From Podocnemis expansa (lineage: Eukaryota; Chordata; Testudines; Podocnemididae): DNA of 64,000 nt. Position 1 is the first letter of the stretch; every line of letters begins with the position of its first letter. A model generated the notes under the pieces. That model saw only the letters and a program-made list of their open reading frames with translations, was not told the origin of the DNA and searched no databases. A program made the translations under genes and the position numbers. Positions 38,554-48,936 of this stretch are shown in pieces. The stretch covers positions 17,141,053 to 17,205,052 of the forward strand of contig ML682028.1 of NCBI GenBank assembly GCA_007922195.1, in the 5' to 3' direction.

Positions 38554-39810
38554 TCAGTACTTGGCGCAGTCGTAGGAGTAGGGGCTGCCGTGGCGGTATA
38601 GGGAGGGCGCGGATCTATAGGGGATCTGACAGCTGTTGCCGCTCACCTGGTGCTCGCCGAGGGGCGAGCCGTCGAGGCCGAGCCGGTGGGAGGAGAAGAC
38701 GTCCCGGACGGTGGGGAAAGTCTGCTGCTGGGAGCCGAAGGCGTGGCCGAGCTCGGGCGCGGGGTTGAGGTACCAGGAGGCGGCCTGGCCGGGCGGCGGG
38801 TGGCCGGCGGCGGAGGCGGAGGCGAGCGCGCCGTCGGGGGGCAGCGGCGAGGAGGCGGCGCCGGGCTGCTCGGCCAGGGCCTCCTCCAGCGGGTGGGCCG
38901 GCCGCTCCCCGGCGTAGAGGCTCATGGCCCGCATGCTGCAGTGGTAGTTGGCGCCGGGCTCGGGGTAGAGCGGCTGGTAGCCCAGCGGCGCCCTCGACGG
39001 GGCGGCCGCGGGGCTGAGCTCGGCGCCGGGCGGCGAAGTCCGCAGGGTCATGATGGTCTCCACGCTGAAGCCGGCCAGCCCGTTGGCGGCGGGGCCCGGC
39101 GGCTGCTCGGGCAGGGAGCTCTCGGTGGAGCCCGACGGGGTGGACGAGGAGGCGACGCTGCGGGGGCTGGCGGGGCTCAGCGCCTCCGCCTTGGGCACCA
39201 GCGGCAGCTCGGGCGAGGAGGACGCTTCGCTCTTGATGGCCAGCGGCCGCTCGGGCTCCTTGCCCGGCCGAGCCTCCTCCTTCTCCCGGGGCACGTCCTT
39301 CTTCTTGAAGCGGCGGCGGCGGCGGAGGAAGCTGCCGTTCTCAAACATGTTGTACGAGTCCGGGTCCAGCGTCCAGTAGCTGCCCTTGCCCGGCTTCTTG
39401 TCGTCGCGGGGCACCTTGACGAAGCACTCGTTGAGCGAGAGGTTGTGGCGGATGCTGTTCTGCCAGCCCTGCTTGTTCTCCCGGTAGAAAGGGAAGCGCT
39501 CCATGATGAACTGGTAAATCCCGTTCAGGGTGATCTTCTTGTCGGGCGCGTTTTGGATGGCCATGGTGATGAGGGCGATGTAGCTGTAGGGCGGCTTCAC
39601 CAGGTCCTTGGGGGCGGCGGGCTGCGCCGGGTGGAAGGAGCCGTAGGAGCGGCCCATGCCCGGGCCGTACTGCTCGGGGTGGCCGGAGTAGACGCCCATG
39701 GGGCCGGCCATGCCGCTGTAGCCGCCGGGGCCGCGGTAGAAACCCTGCTCGCCCAGGTAGGGCACCACCCCCAGGGCGTTGGGGTCGGAGACGGAGTAGC
39801 GGGCCTGCAT
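38554..39810 (-). CDS. FOXC2: Forkhead box C2 transcription factor, single exon
   Basis: Encodes 418 residues. FOXC2 is a nuclear winged-helix activator needed for lymphatic valves, vessels, kidney, somites and aortic arch in other vertebrates. It opens [18 protein letters not shown], the hallmark FOXC N-terminus, which fixes the start at 39808-39810 (purine at -3). An upstream in-frame ATG would add 17 proline-rich residues and is not conserved in style. The forkhead domain is about residues 71-164 ([18 protein letters not shown] to [16 protein letters not shown]). IKSE (192-195) and PKAE (207-210) resemble the family's sumoylation sites. [30 protein letters not shown] and the terminal [15 protein letters not shown] are FOXC tail motifs. 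It is shorter than human FOXC2 (501 residues, as I recall), mainly because the His/Pro/Ala-rich stretch is reduced. Extremely GC-rich. Confidence 0.97.
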   Translation of the reverse strand: MQARYSVSDPNALGVVPYLGEQGFYRGPGGYSGMAGPMGVYSGHPEQYGPGMGRSYGSFHPAQPAAPKDLVKPPYSYIALITMAIQNAPDKKITLNGIYQFIMERFPFYRENKQGWQNSIRHNLSLNECFVKVPRDDKKPGKGSYWTLDPDSYNMFENGSFLRRRRRFKKKDVPREKEEARPGKEPERPLAIKSEASSSPELPLVPKAEALSPASPRSVASSSTPSGSTESSLPEQPPGPAANGLAGFSVETIMTLRTSPPGAELSPAAAPSRAPLGYQPLYPEPGANYHCSMRAMSLYAGERPAHPLEEALAEQPGAASSPLPPDGALASASAAGHPPPGQAASWYLNPAPELGHAFGSQQQTFPTVRDVFSSHRLGLDGSPLGEHQVSGNSCQIPYRSAPSLYRHGSPYSYDCAKY

Positions 39811-40360
39811 CCTCGACGGGGCGGGCGGGCTGCAGGGCGGCCTGGGCGCGGGAGGAGGCAAAATCCGACGGCGCCTTTACAGCCCCCGCATCCTCCGGCG
39901 GATCTCCCCGTGGAAATGGGCTCGGGGGCGGCGCGGGAGCAGGGAGGCGAGGCCAGGGGAAAAGGAAGGGGAAAGGGGGCGGCCAAAAAAGCCCCGCAGC
40001 GGCTCCGCCGCCGGGCCCCAGGCACAGGGCGCAGGGCTGCGCAGGAGAGGCCAGGGTGCCCGGCGCTGTCCGTGCGCGGAGCCTCCGGCGAGCCGCGCAG
40101 AGGCCGAGTCTCCTCGCAGGCTTGGGGCAACTTTCCAAACTTTTCTTGCGGCAGGCGAGTTTTTACTCCTCGCCGGCCACGCCTCCCGCCTCCGCTGGCA
40201 GCCAATGGCAGCGCGCCTGGCGGCCGCTCCGGCCAATCAGCGCGCGCGGCGGGGCGAGGGCCGAGCGGCCGCGCAGGAAGGCGTGCGCGCCTGGGATTTT
40301 TAAAGGCGTTTGCGAGGTGAGGAGCCAGCCTCCTGCGCGGCTTGCCTTTGCCGGCGGGAG
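39811..40360 (-). promoter_or_regulatory. FOXC2: FOXC2 promoter region and CpG island
   Basis: A CpG island covers the gene and runs to about 40.36 kb. CCAAT boxes lie at 40202-40206 and 40233-40237. An AT-rich TTTTTAAA patch (about 40297-40304) reads TTTAAAAA on the gene strand and could be a TATA-like element. The exact start of transcription cannot be read from sequence. Confidence 0.6.
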
Positions 40361-41670
40361 AGCCTGACGTTTCCTAAAGGCACGGGATGGCTGATAAGCA
40401 GGGAAACCTGCCAGGGTGGGCTGGGTTGTTTTTCCAAGTTTTAACCCCGAAATGTGGACCGAGGTAGAAAGCCGCTTTGCTTTTCATTTAAAAGGCAAAT
40501 CGACACCCCTCCGCCCCTTTGGAGACTGGTTAGAAAGGCTTTCTCCTTTTCTGGGGCTAAAAAGCTTAGCGCTGAAAACTAGGGACGGCAGAGCCTGCTT
40601 TCAAGCTGATAGCAAATCAAATGGCTAGTCCAAATTGTTTGTTGGGGGGCTGGCAAAATTACAGATGCTTTGGAAGAGTTCAAAGCGAACTGTCCTTTCT
40701 GGGAGCTGGTGGAAAATCGAGCGGCCCAGGAGCACAAGCGAGAGGGGTTTTCTTGGGTCTGTGAAACCCGCCCCTCTTGCTATCCCTAATGATTTCATTA
40801 CAGGCCATCAGAGTCGCCTAATTAGGGAGGCACGTTAAGGGAGTGTAAAGTCCTGCCTTGGCAAAGCTGCTGTGAGCTCCGCACGCCGCTGATTGTGGAA
40901 AACGTTTATCTCAAAAAGCAAACAGACCAAGAAGGCAACACGACCCCCTTCTTACTCCCCAAACCACCTCCCTTTGCCTCCAGATCGCTGAAAGGCGAAT
41001 TTAAGTGAAAAGACAATCGAGAGCCACCGGCTCAAGCCGTGCCTGCTGGAAAAAAGTCGTGCGACTTTGTAGATCATCTCACAATTTAGGCAAAGCAAGT
41101 TAGACTTCGGGAAGCGGCAACGCTGCAAAGAGACAAGAACTTGTTTAACAGAAAGACTTTCTCCCTCGCGTGTGTGTGACAAAAGTCTTACCAAAAAAGA
41201 CAAAAAAGTCTTACCAAATCTGCTCACTACCTACATGAGCAGGGTTAATGCTCCATTCCTCGGAGCTCCCGACGATCACAGAAGCTGTCTGTGACCCCCT
41301 CGATACAAAAGGGAAAGATTTTGATGTAATGCTTTAAAATCAATCCCCCCCCCCCAAAGAAAACTAATGGAAGCTGATAGTAAAATCCGGTTGATTTCCT
41401 GAAAATGTCCATCTTCGTTTTGGTGTAAATATATTCAAATGGCATGCCTCGATTTCTTTACTTGGAATAAATGTCGTGCTGATTGTCACGAGAGAACAAA
41501 AAGCGAATTAGTTTAGCCTTGCTGAAGCTTCATTTAAATGAATTAACAGAGAAACGAGGCTTGTTTGAAATGTTTTAGAAAGGCTTCACATTTTTAAACT
41601 TTAGCATTCAGTGCAACATTTCTGAAAAGACCTGCTTGTTTTAAAAGCACATCACAGGCATACACGGATT

Positions 41671-41730
<60 letters not shown>

Positions 41731-42780
41731 TCAACATACACAAATTTTAAAAAGTTGTAAAGGCAAAACTCTGACCAAAGAAACGCTGGCGAGTTTTTAA
41801 CTTCTGGACATATTATTTCCTAGAGATTTAAGCTTTGTCTTAACAAACTGCCTTTGTTAAATCTTACCTCCATCCGCCCATCACTGGTAGCACTTTACCG
41901 ACTGTAAGTTTCTAAAGAAAATCAAAAAGATGAACTCTGTCCCCGCATCCTGCATTTAGAAAACCTGTGGAGCTTTAATCAAATGAATCTGAAAAAGCAC
42001 AGGGTTTAACCACAGGAGAAAATAGCTGTTTCGGCCCCAAACGAAAGAAAGAGAGAGATCCTTTCACCGAGGAGTGCGAAGAGGAAAAGAAATATTCTCT
42101 TTTCCCTGGGACGCCCCGGCTCTTTTTGTTTTCCCGTTCAGGACTCCCGGGAGCACTGTTTGCTTAACTTATTTGAACAACAGCTTCTACATGCCTAGAA
42201 GTTTTGTCTTTAAAGCTTTTATTTACCCTGGGTGCACACCATAAAACGAGAACATGAACCTTTCCACTACAGGATTCCCCCTCTCCCCGCTTGGAAATTT
42301 TCTTGCAAGCTTGGAAACTGTTTTTATGCAGAAACAACACAAGCCGCTGTAAAGACCCGCTTGTCCAGATTGAAATCATCAGACAGGAGATTTGTCCCGT
42401 TGGTTTTCGACAAAGGCAGCAAGAGAGCCAGTTGCTTTGCTAGGCAAGTGCAGTCGCAGGCAAACATCACCTGAATGCCCCCACTCTGAGCCTGGTTTGC
42501 CCACTTTGTGGGTTTTGGTGCCCTCTAGGGGAAGTAAGGGAGAATTTAAATATTTCTTTTCCATGACCATACAATGGTAAAAACCTTGGTGCTGACACCT
42601 TAAGGACTTGGGCTGATAGAGCAGCTGGGGGGCCGGGGATCAAAAATGCAACAAGTGTCTGGCGTGAATTTTGCATTTTAGCTTTTGGGGAGATTGCTCC
42701 ATGAAGCAGGTGACAGAGATGGGAGGCAAGAGTTTATTCAAAAGAAGAAACATTGCTCAGGCAATGACAAGCTACACTTA
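40361..42780. other. FOXC2 upstream intergenic DNA, repeat-poor
   Basis: No gene is supported. The DNA is even in composition with patches such as about 40780-40850 and 41400-41640 that could be conserved regulatory elements. Apart from the TTTC tract and a C run near 41345-41355 no repeats are recognised. Confidence 0.4.
41669..41732. repeat. (TTTC)16 microsatellite
   Basis: Sixteen uninterrupted TTTC units (64 bp). A perfect polypyrimidine tract about 1.9 kb upstream of the FOXC2 start, capable in principle of triplex formation, and likely to vary in length between individuals. Confidence 0.97.
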
Positions 42781-42872
42781 TCAGTTTCCAAAGGGATAGC
42801 CATGTTAGTCTAGTCCAGTAAAAAAACAACAAGCAGTTGTGTGGCACTTTAAGACTAACAGATTTATTTTTT

Positions 42873-42913
42873 GCATGAGCTTTCGTGGGAGAAGATCCCA
42901 CTTCCTCAGATGC
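42873..42913 (-). ncRNA. Hammerhead ribozyme motif, left arm
   Basis: On the minus strand: GCAT (stem I), CTGAGGA (N7 = G, allowed by CUGANGA), extra A, helix II GTGGGA-TCTTC-TCCCAC, GAAA, then GCTC with predicted cleavage before ATGC. All strictly conserved core bases are present. Helix III is a self-complementary AGCU that would work only in a dimer. Confidence 0.78.
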
Positions 42914-43035
42914 TTCATAGAATTCTGCAAGGTGTTAGGCACTCTCAGCTCCTATTGAAGTGAACTGGAATTGAAAATACTAGGTCTCACAGCCTGGCCC
43001 CAGTCCTCCTCTTGTGACAGACACTTCGAAGATGG

Positions 43036-43076
43036 GCATCTGAGGAAGTGGGATCTTCTCCCACGAAAGCTCATGC
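43036..43076 (+). ncRNA. Hammerhead ribozyme motif, right arm
   Basis: Same 41-nt motif as 42873-42913 but on the plus strand: GCAT at 43036-43039, CTGAGGA at 43040-43046, helix II strands at 43048-43053 and 43059-43064, GAAA at 43065-43068, predicted cleavage after 43072. Because the two arms are reverse complements, a transcript from either strand carries one ribozyme and one anti-ribozyme. Confidence 0.78.
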
Positions 43077-43140
43077 AAAAAATAAATCTGTTAGTCTTAA
43101 AGTGCCACACAACTGCTTGTTGTTTTTTAAGCTACACTTA

Positions 43141-44022
43141 GCATCCCACAGACCTGCAAAAAATGTACCCACAAACCTGTCTTAAAGCTAAGTAGAGGGG
43201 TAACTCTTTGCAGAATCGGGGACTAAGACAGCAACGCTTGCGAGATCTGAAAATGGGCATGGGAAAAATGACCCAAACACACACCAAATCAGGGCTGCAA
43301 AAGAAGAGCCAAATGTGTCTGATTCAAAGCGACTTAGTCAGTTCAACGCTGACTCCCTCGAGAAGCCTCAATTGTTTTATTGTTTCCTGTGCAAGACATT
43401 ATACAACCTACAGAGTTTACTAGGAAACAGAAACTTTTTTCATAACAAGCCAAATCTAACATATCATTTCAGTAAAAGAAAGCAAAATAGCTGTGTTCTG
43501 GGGGTTTTTTTAATTTTTTTCCAAGTTAGTTTTTATTTCTCCTAAGCAAAGGACACCCAAGGATTCCACAGTTGTCTTTACTAGTATTTTGCACAGTATT
43601 AGCTACCATAATTGCTTAATTAAAAATTCTTCAAATCAAAACATTATAAAAAATTACTGGACTGCCTCCATCTCTGTCTTTTTTCATCCCCAGGACAGAA
43701 AATAAAGCATAGCAATGCATCTGCACTCAGGAAAATTGCAGGCTTTCTTTTATTACTGTCCTTAATGTGTGCATTTAGGAAGCAGGAAAAAAGGACTTGC
43801 CACAAAAAGAGTTTGCATAAATTGAAGACATCGCCAGAAAAACACCAAGGGGACTTGAATTCCTGGATTTTAGAATCCTTCCTTGGTTTTCTTTTTATAA
43901 AACTGTGAAACACTGCAAGAAAGATTTTCACATTTTCTCTTCTGATTAAATGATTGAATTTATTAGTTCTTATAATCCAAGACAGTGGCTTATCTTTCTC
44001 TGTGGCCGCATGCAATGCTGCG
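43141..44022. other. Intergenic DNA, nothing recognised
   Basis: No gene, repeat family or structured element is recognised. Short open frames at 43208-43545 and 43644-44015 have no domain. Confidence 0.35.
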
Positions 44023-44190
44023 TGGCCCTGTTGGTTTCAGGAGATTAGAGAGACAAAATGGATGAGGTAATATCTTTTACTGGACCAACTTCTGTTGATT
44101 TGAAAGACAAATTTTTCAGCTTGAAGAGCTGTGTGTAATCTTGAAAGCGAGTCTCTCTTGCCAAGAGAAGTTTGCTCAATTCAAATTACA
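44023..44190. mobile_element. Second inverted-arm-like repeat family
   Basis: The text CCTGTTGGTTTCAGGAGATT, AGACAAAATGGATGAGGTAA, TTTACTGGACCAACTTCTGT and a terminal CTTGAAAGCGAGTCTCTCTT is a repeat I associate with turtles and crocodilians. A diverged partial copy is at about 60065-60180. The GAAAGC-near-GTCTCTC arrangement resembles a decayed hammerhead, but the CTGANGA core is not intact here. Confidence 0.55.
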
Positions 44191-46984
44191 GATTTCAAAT
44201 TTTAAAGCACAGTGAATAAGTACTCATATACCACTGTGAAATGTGGCATGCGTGAATTATAGGAGACAAGAAGTGTGTTTCTAAACCTTTTTGGTACCAG
44301 GGACTGGCTTCTTATACTGTGTCAGGGAGATCTAAGGGACTGGTGCCTGTCCATGGACTGGCCATTGAGAAACACTGGATTCCCCTTTACTATGCCTATT
44401 TATGGCCTGATTCAACTGCTACTGAAACCCAGGAGAGACTGTCCATTAACTTGAGTGGGAGCTGGATCGGCCCCGCCATACTTCAGCACAATTTGGCAAT
44501 ATATGTAGGACAGTAAGAAAAGGGATCCTGGGAAAGTGATTTTACTCAAATGAAATTTCAGCTTCATGGGATCAAACAACAGCTGATGCATGAAACCTGT
44601 GGAAGAGACCTCACTTTTTAGACAAGTTGCTGATTTAAGAGCCCATCTCAAAATATACCTACATGTAGCAAGAACAATTTTACTTTACCTTTGTTAGAAG
44701 ACCAATTCTTTTAAGCATCTGGTTTTTTGCTGGTTTTTTAAGATGTATAATGAAATCTATCTAACATATTTCTACCACCTTCCATCTGAGTGCCCAATGA
44801 TCTTAATATATTTATCTTCACAGAACCAGTGTGAGGTAGGAAAGTACTATCAGCCTCACTTTATAGATGGGAAACTGAGACATAAAGCTGTAACTAATTT
44901 GCCCAAGGTCACATAGGAAGTCTATTTTCTCTTAAAAGCTCATCCAATAAATAAAATTGTTAGTTTCCTTGTTTGTTTTATAAGAAGTCTATGGTGAACC
45001 TGGGGCCCATGTCTCCAAATCCTACGTTAGCTCCAGGGACCATCTTTTTCTCTGACACACAGTATATGATTTCTAAAGGGGGAGGTGATGATTACGGACA
45101 CTCCAGTTCATATAGAGTCCATATCCTTCCCAAGATTCTGCTTCATCAGTCTGAGAGTATCATAATTATTCTGAATTAAAGAGAGGTTATAAATAGCTCA
45201 TCTAAGGCCCTGTCCTGAACACCCTTTGAAGACAGATAAATCAGCCATCAGTGTCATTGAAAGCTTTGCATGAATCAGAAATGAAGGACTGGCTTCAAAA
45301 TCCCCAAACATCTAAGACTTGATCCCCGTGAAGGTCTGTTACAGCTTGATGGAAAACCACTGATTTCACTGCTACCCTATTTTGGCGCACAAGGGCTTGA
45401 CTTCATTGATGATGGCTAATTCACCACCATCGGTTTGAACTTCAGGATTGACTGATCAGGTCTATGAAGACCCACTCAGCCAATCAGGAAGTTCGACCCC
45501 GAATACCACCCCCGCAAATAGGTAGGGCTGAGGTCCCTCCCTTCGACTCATCACAGTGGATGGATGTGCCAGAAGTTGGGAAGTCGAACACAAATACGCA
45601 AGTTATTTTAGGAAACTTGCATATCTCCATTCGACTGCTGCAGAAAAGGGCAGACAATGTAGACCTGCCCCAAGTCTTCCTGAATGCATCCCAGTGCAGG
45701 CCGTGGGCCCTAGTTGTTTTTATCGGAGCAGCGAGAGAAACAGCGTCAGGACCAAGATGACTAAGTCTTCTCTAACACCCTTAGCCAAGCATGTTCACAT
45801 TAACTGATGTCCAAAAAATTCACAGTGAACTTTGAGCAGAAAAGGTTTCCTAAAGAGCTGACTTTTATTTATACAGATTTGTCAGAGAAAACAGTTACGC
45901 AACCAACTGCCGTAGCGAGGAGAAAATGCATTTGTATCTGCCCAGCAGCACATCTGTAACTGTTCAGAACAGAGCATCTAATTTGTTCTGCTTTCTGGCT
46001 GGCACAGTAACAGTCAGTTCTGACTGTGGATGTATATCAGAAGCATCCAACCCAAGCAGATTAGAAACCAAATTCATAAGCCTCCTCCCTCCACCACCCT
46101 TTAAAATAAACCTAGGTTTCATTGTTCCCATGACCTCGTATTCCACTCCATACAGGAATGTTAAGACTCTTGAAACTGTGTCTTCCTTGAGTCATTTTTG
46201 GAATATTTTAATTCTATAATTAATAATAAATACTGTAATTTAATATTCTACTAAATTTAAGTGAGAGAAACGCTATATTGCATAGCATGGGGTATTGAAA
46301 TTCCATGAAAAGATTTTACATTGTTCTGTTCATGAATTACTGGATTTAAATGAAAACACGATCGGTTGTGGGGCTTTTTTATTAATGTGTTTTTCCAGAG
46401 ATTGCATAATCAAAAGAAAGAGCAAGATATTTCTATAACCTGTGTTCTCAGTTTTGAAGTGGGACTCCCCACTGATTTGCACTTTAAAATTTATGGCACA
46501 GCATGTCCCTTTGTATATTTAATTTCAGAAAGAATATCACCATTGTTCATGAATTTGGGTCACACAACCATTTATATTGTTCTTATTAAGAGTGAGCTAA
46601 AAGACACCTTGTAATCCCCAGCTGCAGGCTGCTGAATTATAACATAACAGTTGCCCACCAAAGAGGACATTTCAGAAAAGAAAGCGGAGCCAAGAACATC
46701 ACATCCAGAAACTCACAAGAGGATACTTCATTTAAATCAAACATTCCATGACGGCTCCTTACTTGGAGTGGGGCAGAATCCTATAACAACGCTCCGCTGG
46801 CCCAAAGCTTCAGGACTCAGAAATCCTGCTGGCTTTGAGAACTCCATGAGCAGCAGACTTTGGCTGATGGGTTGATCCGTGACAAGGAAGCAGTCCAGTT
46901 AACAAAATATCCTCAACAGCATAGGACCCCATTGTGCAATGCTTAATCAGAACTAAATCTCACTGACTGTACTGGCTCAACCAA
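44191..46984. other. Intergenic DNA with a MIR-like SINE (about 44765-44920)
   Basis: About 44765-44920 includes AGATGGGAAACTGAGACATAA and TTGCCCAAGGTCACATAGGA, the MIR core and tail pattern. A weak trace of the inverted-arm family is at about 44935-44980. No gene is supported between here and the CR1 copy. Confidence 0.45.
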
Positions 46985-47219
46985 CGGTCCACGAGCCCAG
47001 TACCCTTCTTCCAACAGTTGCCCCAATATCAGGTGTTTCAGAGGGAATGAACAGAACAGGCAATCATCAAATGATCCATCCCGGCCTCCATAGCCAGCTT
47101 CTGGCAATCAAAACACCCGGAGAACAGGGTTACATCCCTGATCACCCTGGCTAATAGTCACTGATAGACCTACTCTCCGTAAACTTTTCTAATTCTTTTT
47201 GGAATTGAGGTTTGGCCCT
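46985..47219 (-). mobile_element. CR1-type LINE 3' fragment, left part (interrupted)
   Basis: Plus-strand text is the reverse complement of a CR1 3' region (CAGTTGCC...GGTGTTTCAGAGGGAATG, GGCTAATAGTCACTGATAGA). It stops in the middle of a phrase at 47219 and resumes at 47819, so a later insertion split it. Confidence 0.75.
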
Positions 47220-47227
47220 CACAACAT

Positions 47228-47810
47228 TAGAGACCTGCAAATCTGCAGGTATCCAGTGCAGATCCGCGGGTATCCGCATCCGCGGGTGCGGGTGCAGATA
47301 ACCACAGACTCATCGCTGCGGATCGACTTATGGGTGCAGCTTCTATTGTTACTTTATCACAGTGGGATCCATTGCAGAAGCTGCTGCACAGGGGAAGCAG
47401 GAAGCACTCTGGCCAATCCTAGATTGTGATCTGCCAGCCAATCAGAGTCTCAAGGTGGGACTTGAAGACTCACTGCTGGCCTTTGATTGGCTCATTCCCC
47501 TGCCCGCTTCTTCCTTTTCTTGCTTCCAGTTGGCAAGCCATTGCTGTCAATCAGAGATTTCATAGGTGGGCAAAGAAATCTGATAGCACAGCATGCAAAC
47601 CACGAACAAGAAAGGAAAAGTGGGTGGGACCCATATGGGGAATGAACCAATCGAAGTCTAAATAGTTGTATGTGAGCCCAAGCTCAGTTGCACCTGCGGT
47701 TACAGATGCAGCTAAATCCTGGCATGCGGATTTTGGATCGGATTAATGTTATCACTGAGCGGATGCCGATCGGATGCGGTTCCACATTTTTGCATCCGTG
47801 CAGGGCTCTA
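47228..47810. mobile_element. hAT-type MITE inserted in the CR1 copy
   Basis: The 583-bp element is bounded by CACAACAT at 47220-47227 and 47811-47818, an exact 8-bp target duplication as expected for hAT transposons. Its ends are TAGAGACCTGCA and, in reverse, TAGAGCCCTGCA. Both subterminal regions are rich in GCGGAT/ATCCGC words. The open frames inside are short and give no transposase, so it is non-autonomous. Confidence 0.88.
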
Positions 47811-47818
47811 CACAACAT

Positions 47819-47930
47819 TCCCTGGAAAGGAGTTCCAAAGGTTGTGTGTTGTTTGAAGAAGTAAACCTCAGTAAAACCATTATAATCATTGATCAGGCCC
47901 AGACACTGGTATCTTCATCAGACACATAAA
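47819..47930 (-). mobile_element. CR1-type LINE 3' fragment, right part
   Basis: Resumes with CCTGGAAAGGAGTTCCAAAGG and GTTTGAAGAAGTAAACCTC, the continuation of the phrase order seen at 10170-10240. Together with 46985-47219 it is one CR1 copy split by the hAT element. Confidence 0.7.
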
Positions 47931-48727
47931 TAAATCCACTGCTGTGTAAAGAAATCATGCAGCTAGATACATTTTACCCCTGTGCACTTCCACTGCACTG
48001 GGAGTAATTGCAAATTAAAATTTTACGGCATGCAAGGGTATGCATACTCTTCTCCCACCAAGGTTTCTACCCAGACATTTCCACTGCCTCCTATCGCTTC
48101 CTGCTGTGCATGTGAGTTTGCAGCTGAGTGCCAGAAAAAAGTGAGAGGAAGGAAGGTCTTGTGGTTTAGAAGCTGGGCTGGGGGAGTGCTGAATTTGATT
48201 CCTTGCTTTGCCAGAGATTTCCTGGCTGATCTTGGGTAAATCACTACCCACTCTTAGAAGCATGTACTTAAGGCCTTTTCCGTGTTGGGGTTTTAATCTC
48301 CCTGTTGTTCACTTCCCCATCTGTGAGGTGGAGATAACCGCACTTACTTGCTCTGCAGGTAGTCCCAGGGCTGGCTCTATTGTGAGGCAAGAGACAGACA
48401 TGGCTTTGGGTGATAGTTCTTAGGGGCACCTAGCCCCCCTGAAGATCAGGCTGGCTCCTGCCTCTTCAACTCTTTCCTAGCAGCTCAGGCACTGTTAGTC
48501 AAGCTGCAGCTTAAGTCATGTAGGCAGAGTGCACTTTAAATCCCTCTGCAGGCAGATGCTGGAGATTTATGCACTTTGGAAAACTGTTTTCAATCTCCAT
48601 GAATGAGATGGGGGGGCACCAAATTAAAATTTGGCTTGGGGCACCACAACCCCTTGAGCTGGCCCTGTGTAGAGCATTGCTGGAGTGGAGTCCTAGGTGA
48701 ACCAAGAGGGCCAGAATTTTTTTAAAA
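47931..48727. repeat. MIR-like SINE (about 48140-48345) in intergenic DNA
   Basis: A tRNA-like head (CTTGTGGTTTAGAAGCTGGG, then GAATTTGATTCC) is followed by GATCTTGGGTAAATCACT and CCCCATCTGTGAGGTGGAG, the amniote core-SINE layout on the plus strand. No gene is supported. The block at 48360-48700 looks like an old, unassigned repeat. Confidence 0.5.
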
Positions 48728-48936
48728 AAAAACAAGGAGTTGTGTGTCACTTTAAGACTAACATTTATTTTTCGCATGAGCTTTTGTGGGAGAAAATCCC
48801 ATGTCATCAGATGCGAAGTGGGATTTTCTCCCACGAAAGCTCATGGGAAAAACAAATCTGTTAAAGTGCCACACAACTCCTTGTTTTTTTGGCTGGACTA
48901 GACTAACACGGCTATCCCTTTGGAAACTGACAAACA
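48728..48936. mobile_element. Inverted-arm repeat family, copy 9, tight palindrome
   Basis: The left arm starts at AAAAAAAACAAGGAGTTGTG and the right arm ends at GGCTATCCCTTTGGAAACTG. The arms meet almost directly at about 48806-48815 with no spacer, unlike copy 8. The left hammerhead has AAAA for GAAA and the right one has lost CTGANGA, so neither is intact. Confidence 0.8.

Larger units (their letters stand above)
42781..43128. mobile_element. Palindromic repeat with a hammerhead ribozyme in each arm, copy 8
   Basis: AAGCTACACTTA occurs directly on both sides (42769-42780 and 43129-43140), a 12-bp target duplication. The left arm begins CAGTTTCCAAAGGGATAGCC, then TGTGTGGCACTTTAAGACTA, CAGATTTATTT and the hammerhead on the minus strand. 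The right arm is its near-exact reverse complement, ends early at GCTTGTTGTTTTTT, and carries the hammerhead on the plus strand. The 122-bp centre is unrelated. Long variable duplications, an inverted arm pair, one truncated end and terminal hammerheads fit a Penelope-like retroelement remnant. No protein is encoded, so class is inferred. Confidence 0.85.

Noticed and set aside
39341..40205. Long alternative-frame minus-strand frames over FOXC2
   Set aside because: They are +1/+2 frames of the same gene and upstream island, with low-complexity Pro/Ala/Arg/Leu content and no conserved motif.
38650..40320. 556-codon open frame antisense to FOXC2, longer than FOXC2 itself
   Set aside because: It is the shadow of a very GC-rich coding sequence: Arg/Gly/Ala-rich with no domain, and third-position GC of FOXC2 removes stops on the other strand. 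An antisense transcript may exist, but a protein is not supported.
42781..43128. Classification of the inverted-arm family as a hAT or other cut-and-paste MITE because of its inverted arms
   Set aside because: Target duplications are 12 and 14 bp in the two best copies and one end is truncated, unlike the fixed 8 bp of hAT elements; the arms carry hammerheads as in Penelope-like elements.
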